Of a DNA stretch of 64,000 bases, positions 34,729 to 43,469 are shown piece by piece. Where the stretch lies: assembly GCF_003201875.1 (NCBI RefSeq), contig NZ_QJKD01000001.1:372001-436000 (forward strand). The letters run 5' to 3'. The position numbers were made by a program, and so were the translations under genes. Numbering within the stretch: the first letter of the stretch is position 1; the number at the start of each line of letters is the position of its first letter. The notes beneath the pieces were generated by a model. It had not been told where the DNA came from and did not search any database. It saw only the letters and a list, made by a program, of their open reading frames with translations. The stretch comes from Hungatella effluvii (GTDB lineage Bacteria > Bacillota > Clostridia > Lachnospirales > Lachnospiraceae).

Positions 34729-35694
34729 ATGCCCAGACACAAAAGACCATACATTGAATTCCGTGATTACAACCTGTCCTCCCGCTTCCCGGTTCTCCTC
34801 TTATCCGGGGAAGAATGGCGGATCTCCGACGTGGCCTCCCCCCGGCTTCATATCCACAACTGTCTGGAGATCGGGCTCTGTGAATCGGACAGCGGCACCA
34901 TGATCTTCGAAGACACGAAACGGCCGTTTGGGGCCGGTGATCTGACTGTTATCTCCTGCGACGTTCCCCACACCACCTACAGTTCCCCTGGTACGGCAAG
35001 CAAATGGTCGTACCTGTTTGTCGATCTTACAGAGCTCTTAACGCCATTGTTTTCGGGATCGGATCTTCGCATTTTCAACCTTTTAACGATTCTGGAGCAC
35101 CGGACCAGCCTGATTTTAAACGAACGGGATTACCCGGATATCCACGCCCTGACGGCGCAGATTATGAGAGAGCTTGAACGAAAAAAAGACTATTATGATA
35201 TCTCGGTGCGCGGTCTCTTCCTCACGCTTCTGACCGATCTTGCCAGGGCATACCGTCAGATTGCTGCATGGGCAGAAAAAAAAGATGACCAGCCGCCTGA
35301 AAATGCGCTGGTCATCGCTCCTGCACTGGAATATATCCGCAGTCACTACATGGACGATTTTTCTATGGAGTATCTGGCTGAACTCTGCAGCTTAAGCCCG
35401 GCTCATTTCAGAAGAATCTTCTCCTCCGTCATGGAGACCAGTCCGCTTAAGTATCTGACAGACACCCGGATCCGCCAGGCCGCCTCCCTGCTTCGCACGA
35501 CGGAGGCCTCTGTGCTCTCCATCTCAGAGGAGGTGGGCTATCGTTCCGTGTCCAGCTTCAACCGGCAGTTTCACGACACCATGGGGCAGACACCACGGGA
35601 GTGGCGCCGCCGCATGTCGATCCTGAAAGACCAGTCCGTCATGAAATACCGCGGCTTCCTGGTTCCCGAAACGCTAGTGACTCCTGACGTATAA
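34729..35694 (+). CDS. AraC-family regulator (probable GH112 activator)
   Basis: A 321-residue regulator. An N-terminal cupin domain (LHIHNCLEIGLCESDSG, GAGDLTVISCDVPH) is followed at ~215-310 by the AraC DNA-binding domain, with FSMEYLAELCSLSPAHFRRIF and ISEEVGYRSVSSFNRQFHDTMG. AAGGAGGA precedes the ATG. Divergent from the GH112 phosphorylase gene over a short gap, so it probably controls that gene in response to its sugar. It converges on ftsH with only eight bases between stop codons and no clear terminator. Confidence 0.9.
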   Translation: MPRHKRPYIEFRDYNLSSRFPVLLLSGEEWRISDVASPRLHIHNCLEIGLCESDSGTMIFEDTKRPFGAGDLTVISCDVPHTTYSSPGTASKWSYLFVDLTELLTPLFSGSDLRIFNLLTILEHRTSLILNERDYPDIHALTAQIMRELERKKDYYDISVRGLFLTLLTDLARAYRQIAAWAEKKDDQPPENALVIAPALEYIRSHYMDDFSMEYLAELCSLSPAHFRRIFSSVMETSPLKYLTDTRIRQAASLLRTTEASVLSISEEVGYRSVSSFNRQFHDTMGQTPREWRRRMSILKDQSVMKYRGFLVPETLVTPDV

Positions 35695-35702
35695 ATCAGG
35701 GC

Positions 35703-37580
35703 TTAGATTTCAATGGCATTTTCGCTTGTTTTACGAAAGATATCCATAAATTCTTCGCCGGTAATCGTTTCCTTATCCAGTAAATACTCTGCTATCTCGT
35801 GCAGCTTTCCTTCGTTCTCTTTTAAGATCTGAAGGGCCTTCTGGTGCTGCTCTCTGACAATCTTTATCACTTCCTCGTCGATCAGCTTCGCCGTATCCGG
35901 TGCACAGGCCAGTGACGTATCGCCGCCCAGATACTGGTTCGTCACCGTCTCTAAGGCCACCATATCAAACGCCTCGCTCATGCCGTACCGGGTCACCATA
36001 GCCCGTGCGATTCTCGTCGCCTGCTCGATATCATTGGAAGCTCCGCTGGTCACGGAATGGAAGATCAGCTCTTCCGCCGCACGGCCGCCGGTGAAGGTGG
36101 CGATCTTATTGAGCGCCTCATCCTTTGTGAGCAGATACCGCTGCTCCTCATCCACCTGCATGGTGTAGCCCAGCGCACCCGATGTTCTCGGGATAATCGT
36201 AATCTTGTGTACCGGCGCGGAATTGCTCTGGCATGCCGCAACCAGTGCGTGTCCCACCTCGTGGTAGGCAATGATCTTCCGCTCGTTGACGCTGACACCG
36301 GAATCCTTCTTCTGGTATCCGGCGATAACCACCTCCACGCTCTCCTCTAAATCTTCCTGAGACACGAGCTTTCTGCCCATGCGGACCGCCCGTAAGGCCG
36401 CCTCGTTGACGATATTGGCAAGCTCTGCGCCGCTGGCGCCCGCTGTTGCCAGCGCCACGTCATGGAAATTCACATCATCGGACAGCTTCACATTCTTTCC
36501 GTGTACCTTCAGGATCGCCTCGCGTCCGCCAAGGTCAGGAAGTTCCACCGGAATTCTCCGGTCGAAACGGCCCGGACGAAGCAGCGCCTTATCCAGTGAA
36601 TCGGGACGGTTGGTGGCCGCTAAGATAACGACTCCCTTCTTTCCGTCGAATCCGTCCATCTCGGCCAGAAGCTGATTCAATGTCTGCTCCCGCTCATCGT
36701 TGCCGCTGAAGCCGCCGCCGTCACGTTTCTTACCGATAGTATCGATCTCATCGATGAAGACGATACAGGGGGCCTTCTCGTTAGCCTGTTTAAACAGATC
36801 CCTTACCTTGGAAGCGCCCATGCCGACAAACATCTCTACGAATTCCGAACCGGAGATAGAGAAGAACGGCACGTGTGCCTCACCCGCTACGGCTCTGGCG
36901 AGAAGCGTCTTGCCGGTACCAGGGGGGCCAACCAGCAGCGCGCCCTTCGGAAGGCAGGCGCCGATATCTGCGTACTTCTGCGGGTTATGGAGGAAATCCA
37001 CGATTTCCTTTAAGGCATCCTTCGCCTCTTCCTGGCCCGCCACGTCGGCAAAGGTCTTGCCGGTCTCCGACTCCGCGTAAATCTTAGCATTGGATTTTCC
37101 AAAAGTCATGGCATTACCGCCGCCCATACGCTTCTGCATCTGCTTCGCCATCATATTCCCAAGGAATACGAAAATCAGAATCGGAAGAATCCAGGTTAAG
37201 AAAAATGACAGCAGCGGATTCACCGGCTCCACAATTGTCTTCTGGAAATTGATTTCTTTATGAGCCAGAAGCCGTTCTGTCAGCTGTTCATCCGGCCACG
37301 GGCCTGTCTTATACGTCGCGTATATCTCTTTTCCGTTCCTGTCCTTCTCGCCCGTGTTCGCAATAAACTGGATCTCCGAGTCCGTTCTGGCGACATCTGT
37401 CACCTGCCCTGCGTCCACCTTCTCAAGGAACGTACTGTACGGCACCTCGATCACGGCTCTGGACTGTATCCACGGCACCATCAGCGCGTTGAACAGAATC
37501 ATGACGATCATGACGATTAAATAGTAGTATATAAATGGTTTTTTTGGGCTTTTATTGTCGTCCTCATTTTTGATACCCAT
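35703..37580 (-). CDS. ftsH: ATP-dependent zinc metalloprotease FtsH
   Basis: A 625-residue membrane-anchored AAA+ protease that removes misfolded membrane and regulatory proteins. Two membrane spans (~16-37 and ~123-143) flank an extracytoplasmic domain. Walker A GPPGTGKT is at 218-225, Walker B IVFIDEID at ~273-280, the pore motif FVGMGA at ~251-256 and the zinc site HEVGH at 440-444. Standard in length and complete. It follows the flavodoxin-like gene by 23 bases and may be co-transcribed with it. It is not the usual tilS-hpt-ftsH context, so this may be a second FtsH. Confidence 0.95.
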   Translation of the reverse strand: MGIKNEDDNKSPKKPFIYYYLIVMIVMILFNALMVPWIQSRAVIEVPYSTFLEKVDAGQVTDVARTDSEIQFIANTGEKDRNGKEIYATYKTGPWPDEQLTERLLAHKEINFQKTIVEPVNPLLSFFLTWILPILIFVFLGNMMAKQMQKRMGGGNAMTFGKSNAKIYAESETGKTFADVAGQEEAKDALKEIVDFLHNPQKYADIGACLPKGALLVGPPGTGKTLLARAVAGEAHVPFFSISGSEFVEMFVGMGASKVRDLFKQANEKAPCIVFIDEIDTIGKKRDGGGFSGNDEREQTLNQLLAEMDGFDGKKGVVILAATNRPDSLDKALLRPGRFDRRIPVELPDLGGREAILKVHGKNVKLSDDVNFHDVALATAGASGAELANIVNEAALRAVRMGRKLVSQEDLEESVEVVIAGYQKKDSGVSVNERKIIAYHEVGHALVAACQSNSAPVHKITIIPRTSGALGYTMQVDEEQRYLLTKDEALNKIATFTGGRAAEELIFHSVTSGASNDIEQATRIARAMVTRYGMSEAFDMVALETVTNQYLGGDTSLACAPDTAKLIDEEVIKIVREQHQKALQILKENEGKLHEIAEYLLDKETITGEEFMDIFRKTSENAIEI

Positions 37581-37603
37581 GCTTTTTCTCCTTTATCCGC
37601 CAG

Positions 37604-38107
37604 TTACTTATTAAGAGCCTCTTCCACAAATGCTTCCGCATCCCGGAAATCCTGTTCATCGGGATGAAGCATTCCCTCCTCGTACGCGGCTATCATCGTC
37701 CGGATCTGGGGGGAATCGTTGATGGCCTGCATCTGTTTGTAACGGTCCAGTACCTGCAGCATCATCTTGCCGCCGCATAGGAAACAGCCCAGATACTCAT
37801 TATCCTCCGGCACAAAAACGGACACCCGGTTCTCCACCTGTTTAAAATACTCACTGCTTCCGCCCATCCCGCAGGTCCCGAAGAGAGCCACCTTCTTCCC
37901 GTGCAGACCGGAAAGGAACTCCATCACACGGCTCCCGCAGGTGCCTCTGTCATTCCAGAAGCCCACAAAATACGTATCCGCCTCCTCGTCACGCAGTTCC
38001 TCCAGCCTCTGGATATCCTTCGAACGGCCCGGTATTGAATCGAATATTTTCATCGCTACTTTTTCTGTATTGCCTGTATTGCTTGTATAAACAACCAAAT
38101 AATCCAT
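37604..38107 (-). CDS. Flavodoxin-family protein
   Basis: A 167-residue flavodoxin-fold protein. The FMN phosphate loop is VVYTSNTGNTEKVA (residues ~5-18), and GTCGMGGSSEYF holds a later flavin-contact region. Probably a low-potential electron carrier or an FMN-binding regulator in the cytosol. It most resembles the longer Flavodoxin_3-type group rather than short electron-transfer flavodoxins. GGAGG lies upstream of the ATG; the preceding ~120 bases form a structured leader. It may be co-transcribed with ftsH. Confidence 0.8.
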   Translation of the reverse strand: MDYLVVYTSNTGNTEKVAMKIFDSIPGRSKDIQRLEELRDEEADTYFVGFWNDRGTCGSRVMEFLSGLHGKKVALFGTCGMGGSSEYFKQVENRVSVFVPEDNEYLGCFLCGGKMMLQVLDRYKQMQAINDSPQIRTMIAAYEEGMLHPDEQDFRDAEAFVEEALNK

Positions 38108-38118
38108 GATCCTGCCTC

Positions 38119-38228
38119 CTCGCTATGAGCACTTAGCGGGCGTCCTTTGACCGCTTACGTGCGATGCATGTCATCTCCACTTGATGAGGTCCTTCACGAA
38201 TCTAGTGGAGTGGCTCGCTATGAGCACT
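38119..38228 (-). promoter_or_regulatory. Structured leader upstream of the flavodoxin-like gene
   Basis: A 15-base direct repeat CTCGCTATGAGCACT occurs at 38119-38133 and 38214-38228. Between the copies are two hairpins: GCACTTAGCGG/CCGCTTACGTGC (38129-38162) and CTCCACT/AGTGGAG (38175-38210). On the minus strand the repeat copy nearest the gene adjoins its ribosome site, so alternative pairings could control translation. No known riboswitch class was recognised. Bases 38229-38370 are AT-rich without a gene. Confidence 0.45.
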
Positions 38229-38370
38229 CAAATTCCTATAGTAATAAAATATACCTAAAATTCACATATATCAAGATCAAATCGGAAATGTTTATCTACT
38301 TTATGTTTTTTTAAGATTTTATTGTTTTTATTTTATATCTTTTCAGAATTTTTCTGTGAATTTACGCACT

Positions 38371-38382
38371 ATAGACAGGTCT
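38371..38382 (+). repeat. 12-bp inverted repeat, left copy
   Basis: ATAGACAGGTCT here and its exact reverse complement at 41544-41555 bracket the siroheme operon. The adjoining GAATTT is partly shared. Function unknown. Confidence 0.35.
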
Positions 38383-38427
38383 CTTTTTCCATCGATGCTC
38401 CCGAAGGCGTGAGAATCAGTTATCGCT

Positions 38428-39936
38428 TCACCGGTTCCAGTCCCGGGAGATAGCCTCTGTCATGCCTTCCACCGTGAATCTGGCAGCCGTCACATCTGCC
38501 TTTCTTCCGTGCTCCTCCAGCTTTCTGGCCGTAATGTCACCGATACACACCACACGAATCCCGTCCAGAAGTGCGGTCACGTCTTCACCTGCATTTTCAA
38601 AGAAGGCGTCCACTCCGGAACCGCTGGCAAACGTTAAGTAATCCGCTTTTTTGAGGGATTCCGCCATTTCCTTCGTCCCCTTTCTCCGCTCTGCCACATC
38701 GTAAAGGACGATATCATCGTACAGGATTCCGGCGCTGTCCAGAATCTCAACCAGTTCCGGCGAGCCTTTTCCTGACCTCGGGATCAGGAGGCGTTCGCTC
38801 TCCTTCACAACGCTCTTAAGACCCTCGGCAAGGGCGGCCGCGCAGTATTCCTCCGGCGTGTAATCCGTTGTAAACCCGTACCGGAGCAGTTCCTTTGCCG
38901 TTCCCTTACCCACGGCGGCAAACTTCGCATGGCCGAGCCTGCGGTTATCCCTTCCGCTCTCCAGAAGGCCGAGAAAGAATTCACGCACCGCATTGGCGCT
39001 GGTAAATACGATCCATCCGTAATCCGCCAGTCTCTCATAGGCGTTCTTCATCGCCTCGCCGGACCGGTGGGATTCCAGTTCCATGCTGAGGACACACTCT
39101 GTGCAGGCTCCCGCCTCCTCCAGACTCTTTCTCAACTTGGCTGCCAGCAGATCCGTTCCGGTCACCGCCACTCTGACACCTTCCAGAGGCTCGTGGTATG
39201 TGGAAGCGAAATCCAGCGCAGTCACTTCCCCCACAGCGATGATGGCCGGAGTTCCAATCCCTTCCTCCGTCACCCGCTGTTCAATAGTGTCAAGCGTTCC
39301 GCGCACGACGCGTTGCCCCGGCAGCGTGCCCTTTTCGATGACCGCCGCTGGCGTGTTTCCCGGCTTTCCGTTCTCCAAAAGCCCTTTTACGATCAGTGGA
39401 AGATGAGTCAGCCCCATGAGAAAGATCAGGGTGCCCGAAAGCTTTGCAAACTCCGAGAAATCGAGAGGCAGCTTCCCCGCCTCCGTCATGGTATGGCCGG
39501 TCATGATGTGAAAGCTTCTGCTGACAGCCCGGTGCGTCACCGGAATTCCCGCCGATGCCAGGGCGGCAACGGCCGATGTGACTCCGGATACCACCTCAAA
39601 AGGAATGCCTTCCCGGGAAACAGCCATCACCTCTTCACCGCCGCGTCCAAAGACGAAGGGATCGCCGCCCTTTAACCGAACCACGTTCTTTCCCTCCCTG
39701 GCCAGATCCACCAAAAGCTGATTGATCTCCTCCTGCTTCATGTAGTGGCAGCCCGCCTTTTTTCCCACATATATCCTTTGGCTCTCCTCTGGAACCTCAT
39801 CTAAAAAACGCTCAGACGCCAGATGGTCGTAGACCACCACATCACATTCCCGCAGCCTCTTTAACCCTTTTTCCGTAATCAGTCCCGGATCTCCAGGGCC
39901 TGCTCCGACCAGAAATACTTTACCCGTTTCCTTCAT
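38428..39936 (-). CDS. cobA: CobA-HemD fusion: uroporphyrinogen-III methyltransferase/synthase
   Basis: A bifunctional enzyme of 502 residues from the start MKETGKVFLVGAGPGDPG. An in-frame ATG 69 codons upstream lies inside hemC and is rejected. The N-terminal ~250 residues are the SAM-dependent methyltransferase that makes precorrin-2 (GAGPGDPGLIT, GGDPFVFGRGGEE, TPAAVIEKGT). The C-terminal half is uroporphyrinogen-III synthase (IVFTSANAVREFF, DYLTFASGSGVDAFFE). It starts two bases after hemC. With hemC and precorrin-2 dehydrogenase it supplies siroheme, which the adjacent sulfite reductase AsrC needs. Confidence 0.92.
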   Translation of the reverse strand: MKETGKVFLVGAGPGDPGLITEKGLKRLRECDVVVYDHLASERFLDEVPEESQRIYVGKKAGCHYMKQEEINQLLVDLAREGKNVVRLKGGDPFVFGRGGEEVMAVSREGIPFEVVSGVTSAVAALASAGIPVTHRAVSRSFHIMTGHTMTEAGKLPLDFSEFAKLSGTLIFLMGLTHLPLIVKGLLENGKPGNTPAAVIEKGTLPGQRVVRGTLDTIEQRVTEEGIGTPAIIAVGEVTALDFASTYHEPLEGVRVAVTGTDLLAAKLRKSLEEAGACTECVLSMELESHRSGEAMKNAYERLADYGWIVFTSANAVREFFLGLLESGRDNRRLGHAKFAAVGKGTAKELLRYGFTTDYTPEEYCAAALAEGLKSVVKESERLLIPRSGKGSPELVEILDSAGILYDDIVLYDVAERRKGTKEMAESLKKADYLTFASGSGVDAFFENAGEDVTALLDGIRVVCIGDITARKLEEHGRKADVTAARFTVEGMTEAISRDWNR

Positions 39937-39938
39937 CT

Positions 39939-40874
39939 CTATCTCAGTCCTTTCGCGGCGCGTTCCGCAAGAAGATCCAGCTCCCCGGTTCCGCCTGTCA
40001 GATACACACGCTTCGTTTCTCCGTCCCGTCTGTTGATTCCAAATACTTCGATCTGTTCGTCCCTGATTCTGGAGTACACGCCGATCGGTTCGTGACAGCC
40101 CGCCTCCAGCAGCTTTAAGATCTTCCGCTCCAGTATGAGGCACGTCTTCGCCTCCTCGTCCTGGATGCGCACCGCCAGCTCGCAGGTCCTGTCCTCGATC
40201 CGCCCCTCCACGGCCAGAATTCCCTGTCCTCCGGCCGGAATAAACGTCTCACAGTCAAAGTAATGAAAATCATACGTCCCATTTGTCTCAAAATACTCCT
40301 CCAGGCCGTCAGCCGGAGGATTTACCATCTTCATGCGTTTCAGGCCCGCAGCGGCCAGAATAATCGCGTCATAGAGGCCTTCATCCATCTTTCTGATCCT
40401 TGTCTGGATATTTCCCCGGATATCCTCACACCGCACAGCTGAACCGGGCCACAGCTTCTTTCCCAGCGCCTCGATCTGGAGCCTCCGTCTTAAGCTGGAG
40501 GTACCGATAACAATCACTTTTTTCGCGCTTAGGTCGGTTCCTGCAGGCGTCATCAGCACGTCTCTCGGGTCCTCTCTCGGGGGCACGGCCACGATCCCCA
40601 GTCCATCCTCCAAATCCATGGGAAGATCCTTGGCGCTGTGTACCGCAAAGTCAATCTCGCCCTTTAACAGCGCCTGCTCGAATTCCGTCACAAAGACGCC
40701 CTTTCCGCCAAACTCCAGCAGAGGCTTATTTAAGATGCGGTCCCCTTCCGTCACTTTCGTCACTGTCTCGACTAAAAGTCCCGGCTGAACGCCTTTCAGC
40801 GCTTCCGCCACCAGTTCTGTCTGTACCATCGCCAGAGCGCTCTTTCTCGTCCCGATACGAATCATCTTATTCAT
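39939..40874 (-). CDS. hemC: Hydroxymethylbilane synthase
   Basis: A 311-residue porphobilinogen deaminase that joins four porphobilinogens. Key motifs are IRIGTRKSALAMVQTELV, VHSAKDLPMDL, GTSSLRRRLQIEAL and the cofactor-attachment cysteine in LLEAGCHEPIGVYS. The start at 40874 has GGAG upstream and overlaps the precorrin-2 dehydrogenase gene by eight bases, so translation is probably coupled. Second gene of the siroheme operon. Confidence 0.95.
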   Translation of the reverse strand: MNKMIRIGTRKSALAMVQTELVAEALKGVQPGLLVETVTKVTEGDRILNKPLLEFGGKGVFVTEFEQALLKGEIDFAVHSAKDLPMDLEDGLGIVAVPPREDPRDVLMTPAGTDLSAKKVIVIGTSSLRRRLQIEALGKKLWPGSAVRCEDIRGNIQTRIRKMDEGLYDAIILAAAGLKRMKMVNPPADGLEEYFETNGTYDFHYFDCETFIPAGGQGILAVEGRIEDRTCELAVRIQDEEAKTCLILERKILKLLEAGCHEPIGVYSRIRDEQIEVFGINRRDGETKRVYLTGGTGELDLLAERAAKGLR

Positions 40875-41517
40875 GGTCCTTCTCCAATTCCTCTAACTTT
40901 CTGTCAATCAACTGCTCCGCCTGTTCCCTGGTAAATGTTCCGCCCTGACGGATTCCTTCCTCAACCATCTCTTTAAAGACCGCGGTTCTGACAGAAAGGA
41001 TGGGCACCCGCTCCTTCACCAGCTCCCGGTACGTCCCCAGCTCTGCAGCCAGTCTCCCGAAGCCCTCCGGAATCGCGGCACGGAACTTTGCCTTTAAATA
41101 CTGTGCGATGGTGGGACTGCTTCCTCCGGTGGATATTCCCACGGTAATATCCTCGTCCTTGATCAGGGCCGGGAAAATGAAGCTGCATTCCTCCCTGACA
41201 TCCACCACATTCACCGGAATCCGCCGCTCTCTGCAGACCAGGGAAATCCGCCGGTTCAGTTCTTCATCCGCCGTGGCCGCGACCACAAAATCCACGCCGT
41301 CTAAGTCTTCCTCCTGATATTCCCGGCAAAGAAGCGTTACCTTTCCGCCCGCGTTTTCGCCGTACCGTACCATACGGTCCGTCATCTCAGGGGACACGAC
41401 GACGATCTCCGGTCCGTAGTCCAAAAGAACCTCTACCTTCCGGCAGGCAACGATTCCGCCTCCGACGATTAAGCATCGCTGCCCCTCTATATCCATAAAA
41501 AATGGGAAATATGCCAT
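40867..41517 (-). CDS. Precorrin-2 dehydrogenase / siroheme synthase N-terminal type
   Basis: A 216-residue NAD-dependent enzyme that oxidises precorrin-2 to sirohydrochlorin and in some homologues inserts iron. The Rossmann motif CLIVGGGIVACRKVEVLLDYG begins near residue 13, and CSFIFPALIKDEDITVGISTGGSSPTIAQYLK follows, as in SirC/Met8 and the CysG N-terminus. First gene of the siroheme operon, oriented toward hemC and cobA-hemD. Whether it also chelates iron cannot be told from sequence. Confidence 0.9.
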   Translation of the reverse strand: MAYFPFFMDIEGQRCLIVGGGIVACRKVEVLLDYGPEIVVVSPEMTDRMVRYGENAGGKVTLLCREYQEEDLDGVDFVVAATADEELNRRISLVCRERRIPVNVVDVREECSFIFPALIKDEDITVGISTGGSSPTIAQYLKAKFRAAIPEGFGRLAAELGTYRELVKERVPILSVRTAVFKEMVEEGIRQGGTFTREQAEQLIDRKLEELEKDHE

Positions 41518-41543
41518 TGTCTTCCTCTTCTTTCTGTGTTTTA

Positions 41544-41555
41544 AGACCTGTCTAT
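41544..41555 (-). repeat. 12-bp inverted repeat, right copy
   Basis: AGACCTGTCTAT is the exact reverse complement of 38371-38382. It lies in the promoter region of the siroheme operon, just downstream (on the minus strand) of a TAAAAT -10-like box. Confidence 0.35.
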
Positions 41556-41621
41556 TTTATCATAAAATTCTCATTTAGGACAGATGTATAAAACAGGGGT
41601 TTTGTAACAGATGTATTGAAA

Positions 41622-41909
41622 GTTAAAATTCACTCCCCACCAGGGGCACCGCAGTCCGGTTCGGCCGGGCAGGCTTCCTCAGCCTTTCCAGTTCCGGTTT
41701 CGGGCATAAGAAGTTCTAAACGTGCAGAATTTTTCTAAAAACCAGGTGAAATTCCCAAACTCGCTGCGCTCAGACAAATGGGAATTTCACCTGAACGAAA
41801 ATTTTGCGCGTTAAGAACTTCTAATCCCCTGCAAAGTCACAGGAAAGGCTGAGGAAGCCTGCCCGGCCGAACCGGACTGCGGTGCCCCTGGTGGGGAGTG
41901 AACTTTAAC
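41622..41909. mobile_element. IS66-like palindromic MITE, copy 2
   Basis: A 288-bp element with 68-bp terminal inverted repeats (41622-41689 and 41842-41909; one mismatch), flanked by an exact 8-bp direct repeat TATTGAAA (41614-41621 and 41910-41917). Its 152-base core is about 90% identical to the copy at 19054. Its 68-bp arms match the other copy's at only about half the positions, although they match each other almost perfectly. Several stem positions in the core differ from copy 1 in a compensated way. No ORF. Confidence 0.85.
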
Positions 41910-41934
41910 TATTGAAACAGGAAAATACCATAAA

Positions 41935-42084
41935 AAAAGCGGGAATGATTGAGGGAAAATTGGACTCACTTTTGGGTTAAGGGATGTGAGGGGGAATTTT
42001 ATACCAATTTTCGGGGTGCGTGCCTGGGAGAAGTCCATGGGGATGTCTCTGAGGAGGCACAGTACGCTCAATTTTCCTGCTTTT
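41935..42084. repeat. 150-base structured intergenic element
   Basis: Closed by a 19-bp outer stem with one mismatch (arms near 41935-41953 and 42067-42084). Inside is a GTGCCT/AGGCAC stem that encloses GAGA..TCC/GGA..TCTC (about 42018-42060). It could be a small structured RNA or another non-autonomous palindromic element; no known RNA family was recognised. Confidence 0.4.
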
Positions 42085-42167
42085 CTATCGTAACAAATCG
42101 CGCCGGGTATCTATGCAGCGTGCATCATGTGCAGCAGCTCTGCGTACCCCGGTGTTTCAATGAAACA

Positions 42168-42207
42168 GGGAGGGCGCGGTGGTCTGATGTAGATGGCGCG
42201 CCCTCCC
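42168..42207. repeat. GC-rich perfect hairpin
   Basis: An 11-bp perfect stem GGGAGGGCGCG with its complement and an 18-base loop. A weaker CCGGG..CCCCGG pairing lies just left (about 42102-42151). A poor T-run makes a terminator role uncertain. Confidence 0.45.
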
Positions 42208-42218
42208 TTTCCATTATT

Positions 42219-42381
42219 AAGCACTCTCGGAAACTCCCTTGCACTCATCTTTGTGGCTGATTTTCCGCCATATGCACACAAATTTATTCAACGTACACGC
42301 CGTGTACGCCTCGTAAATTTGTGCACATCTGACGAAAAATCATCTCACAAAGCTGAGCACAAGGAGTTTCCGAGAGCACTC
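42219..42381. repeat. 163-bp palindrome at the 3' end of asrC
   Basis: Two ~80-base arms of about 80% complementarity meet at the tight centre CGTACAC-gcc-GTGTACG (42291-42307). The outer ends read CTCTCGGAAACTCC. TTATT directly repeats at both flanks (42214-42218, 42382-42386), possibly a 5-bp target duplication. It is unrelated in sequence to the IS66-like MITEs. It abuts the asrC stop codon and would form a very large mRNA hairpin there. Confidence 0.55.
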
Positions 42382-42385
42382 TTAT

Positions 42386-43450
42386 TTATTTCTGTGTAAA
42401 TGTATAGTTTGCTGTTTCAGCCGGGCCGGCATGCTTGTGCTGGGAGATCGGCATAACGTGCATATTGCCTCTCTGCTCGTTCTCAGCCCAGTAAATATCG
42501 TCTGCCATCTTTGCTTCCGGATTGAATTCAACACCCTCGAAGATATGTTTTACGAACTCTTTGTATCCGACACGGTCGATTAAGTGACCGCCATGTAAGT
42601 ACTCCGGCTTGTAGTCTAACGCCCATGCGGAGAACTTCTGCCAGTTTCCGAACATGCCTAAAACAACATCCTCGGTTACCCAGTTTAAGAACAGCTTGCC
42701 TGCACGCGGATTCTGCTTGCCGGTACGGCCGCCTAAGGTTACGCGGTAAAGCTTCTTGGTGCCTCTGGTCCATGCGCCTGTCGGGCAGATCAGGGAACAT
42801 TCGCCGCAGCCTACGCAGCAGCATGCGTCCTTGTCAATCTTTCCGTTGGCATTCAGGCTCAATACGCCTGTTGCATGGTGCTCACACGCCTCCACACAGG
42901 AGCCGCATCCGATACAGCGGTCAATATCATAAACCTGCTTGTTGACACCCATAACACCGAAATCGTTAAAGTTTGCCTTTACACAGTCGTTTGGACATCC
43001 TGCGACAGCTACTTTGATGTGGTAGTGGGACGGGAAGATCAGTTTCTCGATCTTGCGGGCCAGCTCATAGGTGTTGATGTTGCCTTTGATACAGTGTGCG
43101 TTGCCGATACAGGACATGATGTTACGGGCGCCGATTGTCGGGTAGCCGTAGTCATCGGATTCCATATCCACGTTACACATCTCGATATCAACATCGGAGA
43201 TGTATTTCTTGATGTATTTGTTTACTTCTTCGATATTCTCAAATTTGATTCCAGGAATGTTTAAGGTCTGTCTTGTACCCATGTGGAAGGTGCCGTTGCC
43301 CCATTTCTCACAGATTTCCTGAACCATGGTTAAGTGTTTCGCTTCGATTAAAGCGCCCGGAACACGGAGCTGAAGCATGAACTCTCCCGCTACTTTTGAC
43401 TGTCTGAAACAGTTGATACGTACTTTTTTAATATCAATATCGTGATTCAT
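42386..43450 (-). CDS. asrC: Anaerobic sulfite reductase subunit C (siroheme)
   Basis: A 354-residue catalytic subunit that reduces sulfite to sulfide by six electrons. It holds the nitrite/sulfite-reductase half-domain (FHMGTRQTLNIPGI), cysteines for the siroheme-linked cluster, and two ferredoxin motifs, CIGCGSCVEACEHHA and CCVGCGECSLICPTGAW. The length is normal for the Clostridium/Salmonella AsrC group. It follows asrB by 19 bases and is the last gene of the sulfur operon, ending against a large palindrome. Siroheme should come from the operon 0.9 kb downstream. Confidence 0.95.
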   Translation of the reverse strand: MNHDIDIKKVRINCFRQSKVAGEFMLQLRVPGALIEAKHLTMVQEICEKWGNGTFHMGTRQTLNIPGIKFENIEEVNKYIKKYISDVDIEMCNVDMESDDYGYPTIGARNIMSCIGNAHCIKGNINTYELARKIEKLIFPSHYHIKVAVAGCPNDCVKANFNDFGVMGVNKQVYDIDRCIGCGSCVEACEHHATGVLSLNANGKIDKDACCCVGCGECSLICPTGAWTRGTKKLYRVTLGGRTGKQNPRAGKLFLNWVTEDVVLGMFGNWQKFSAWALDYKPEYLHGGHLIDRVGYKEFVKHIFEGVEFNPEAKMADDIYWAENEQRGNMHVMPISQHKHAGPAETANYTFTQK

Positions 43451-43469
43451 TCTCTATTCGCTCCTTTCC

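Noticed and set aside
38119..38228. FMN riboswitch upstream of the flavodoxin-like gene
   Set aside because: The conserved AGGATAT and GGCGGT-type elements of the FMN aptamer are missing.
39937..40143. N-terminal extension of the CobA-HemD protein
   Set aside because: It lies inside hemC and is not like any methyltransferase; the ATG at 39936 starts the conserved GAGPGDPG domain.
41601..41607. GTAACAG just left of the second MITE as another IS66-type end
   Set aside because: Only seven bases match and nothing beyond them resembles the terminal repeat; the 8-bp target duplication places the true end at 41622.
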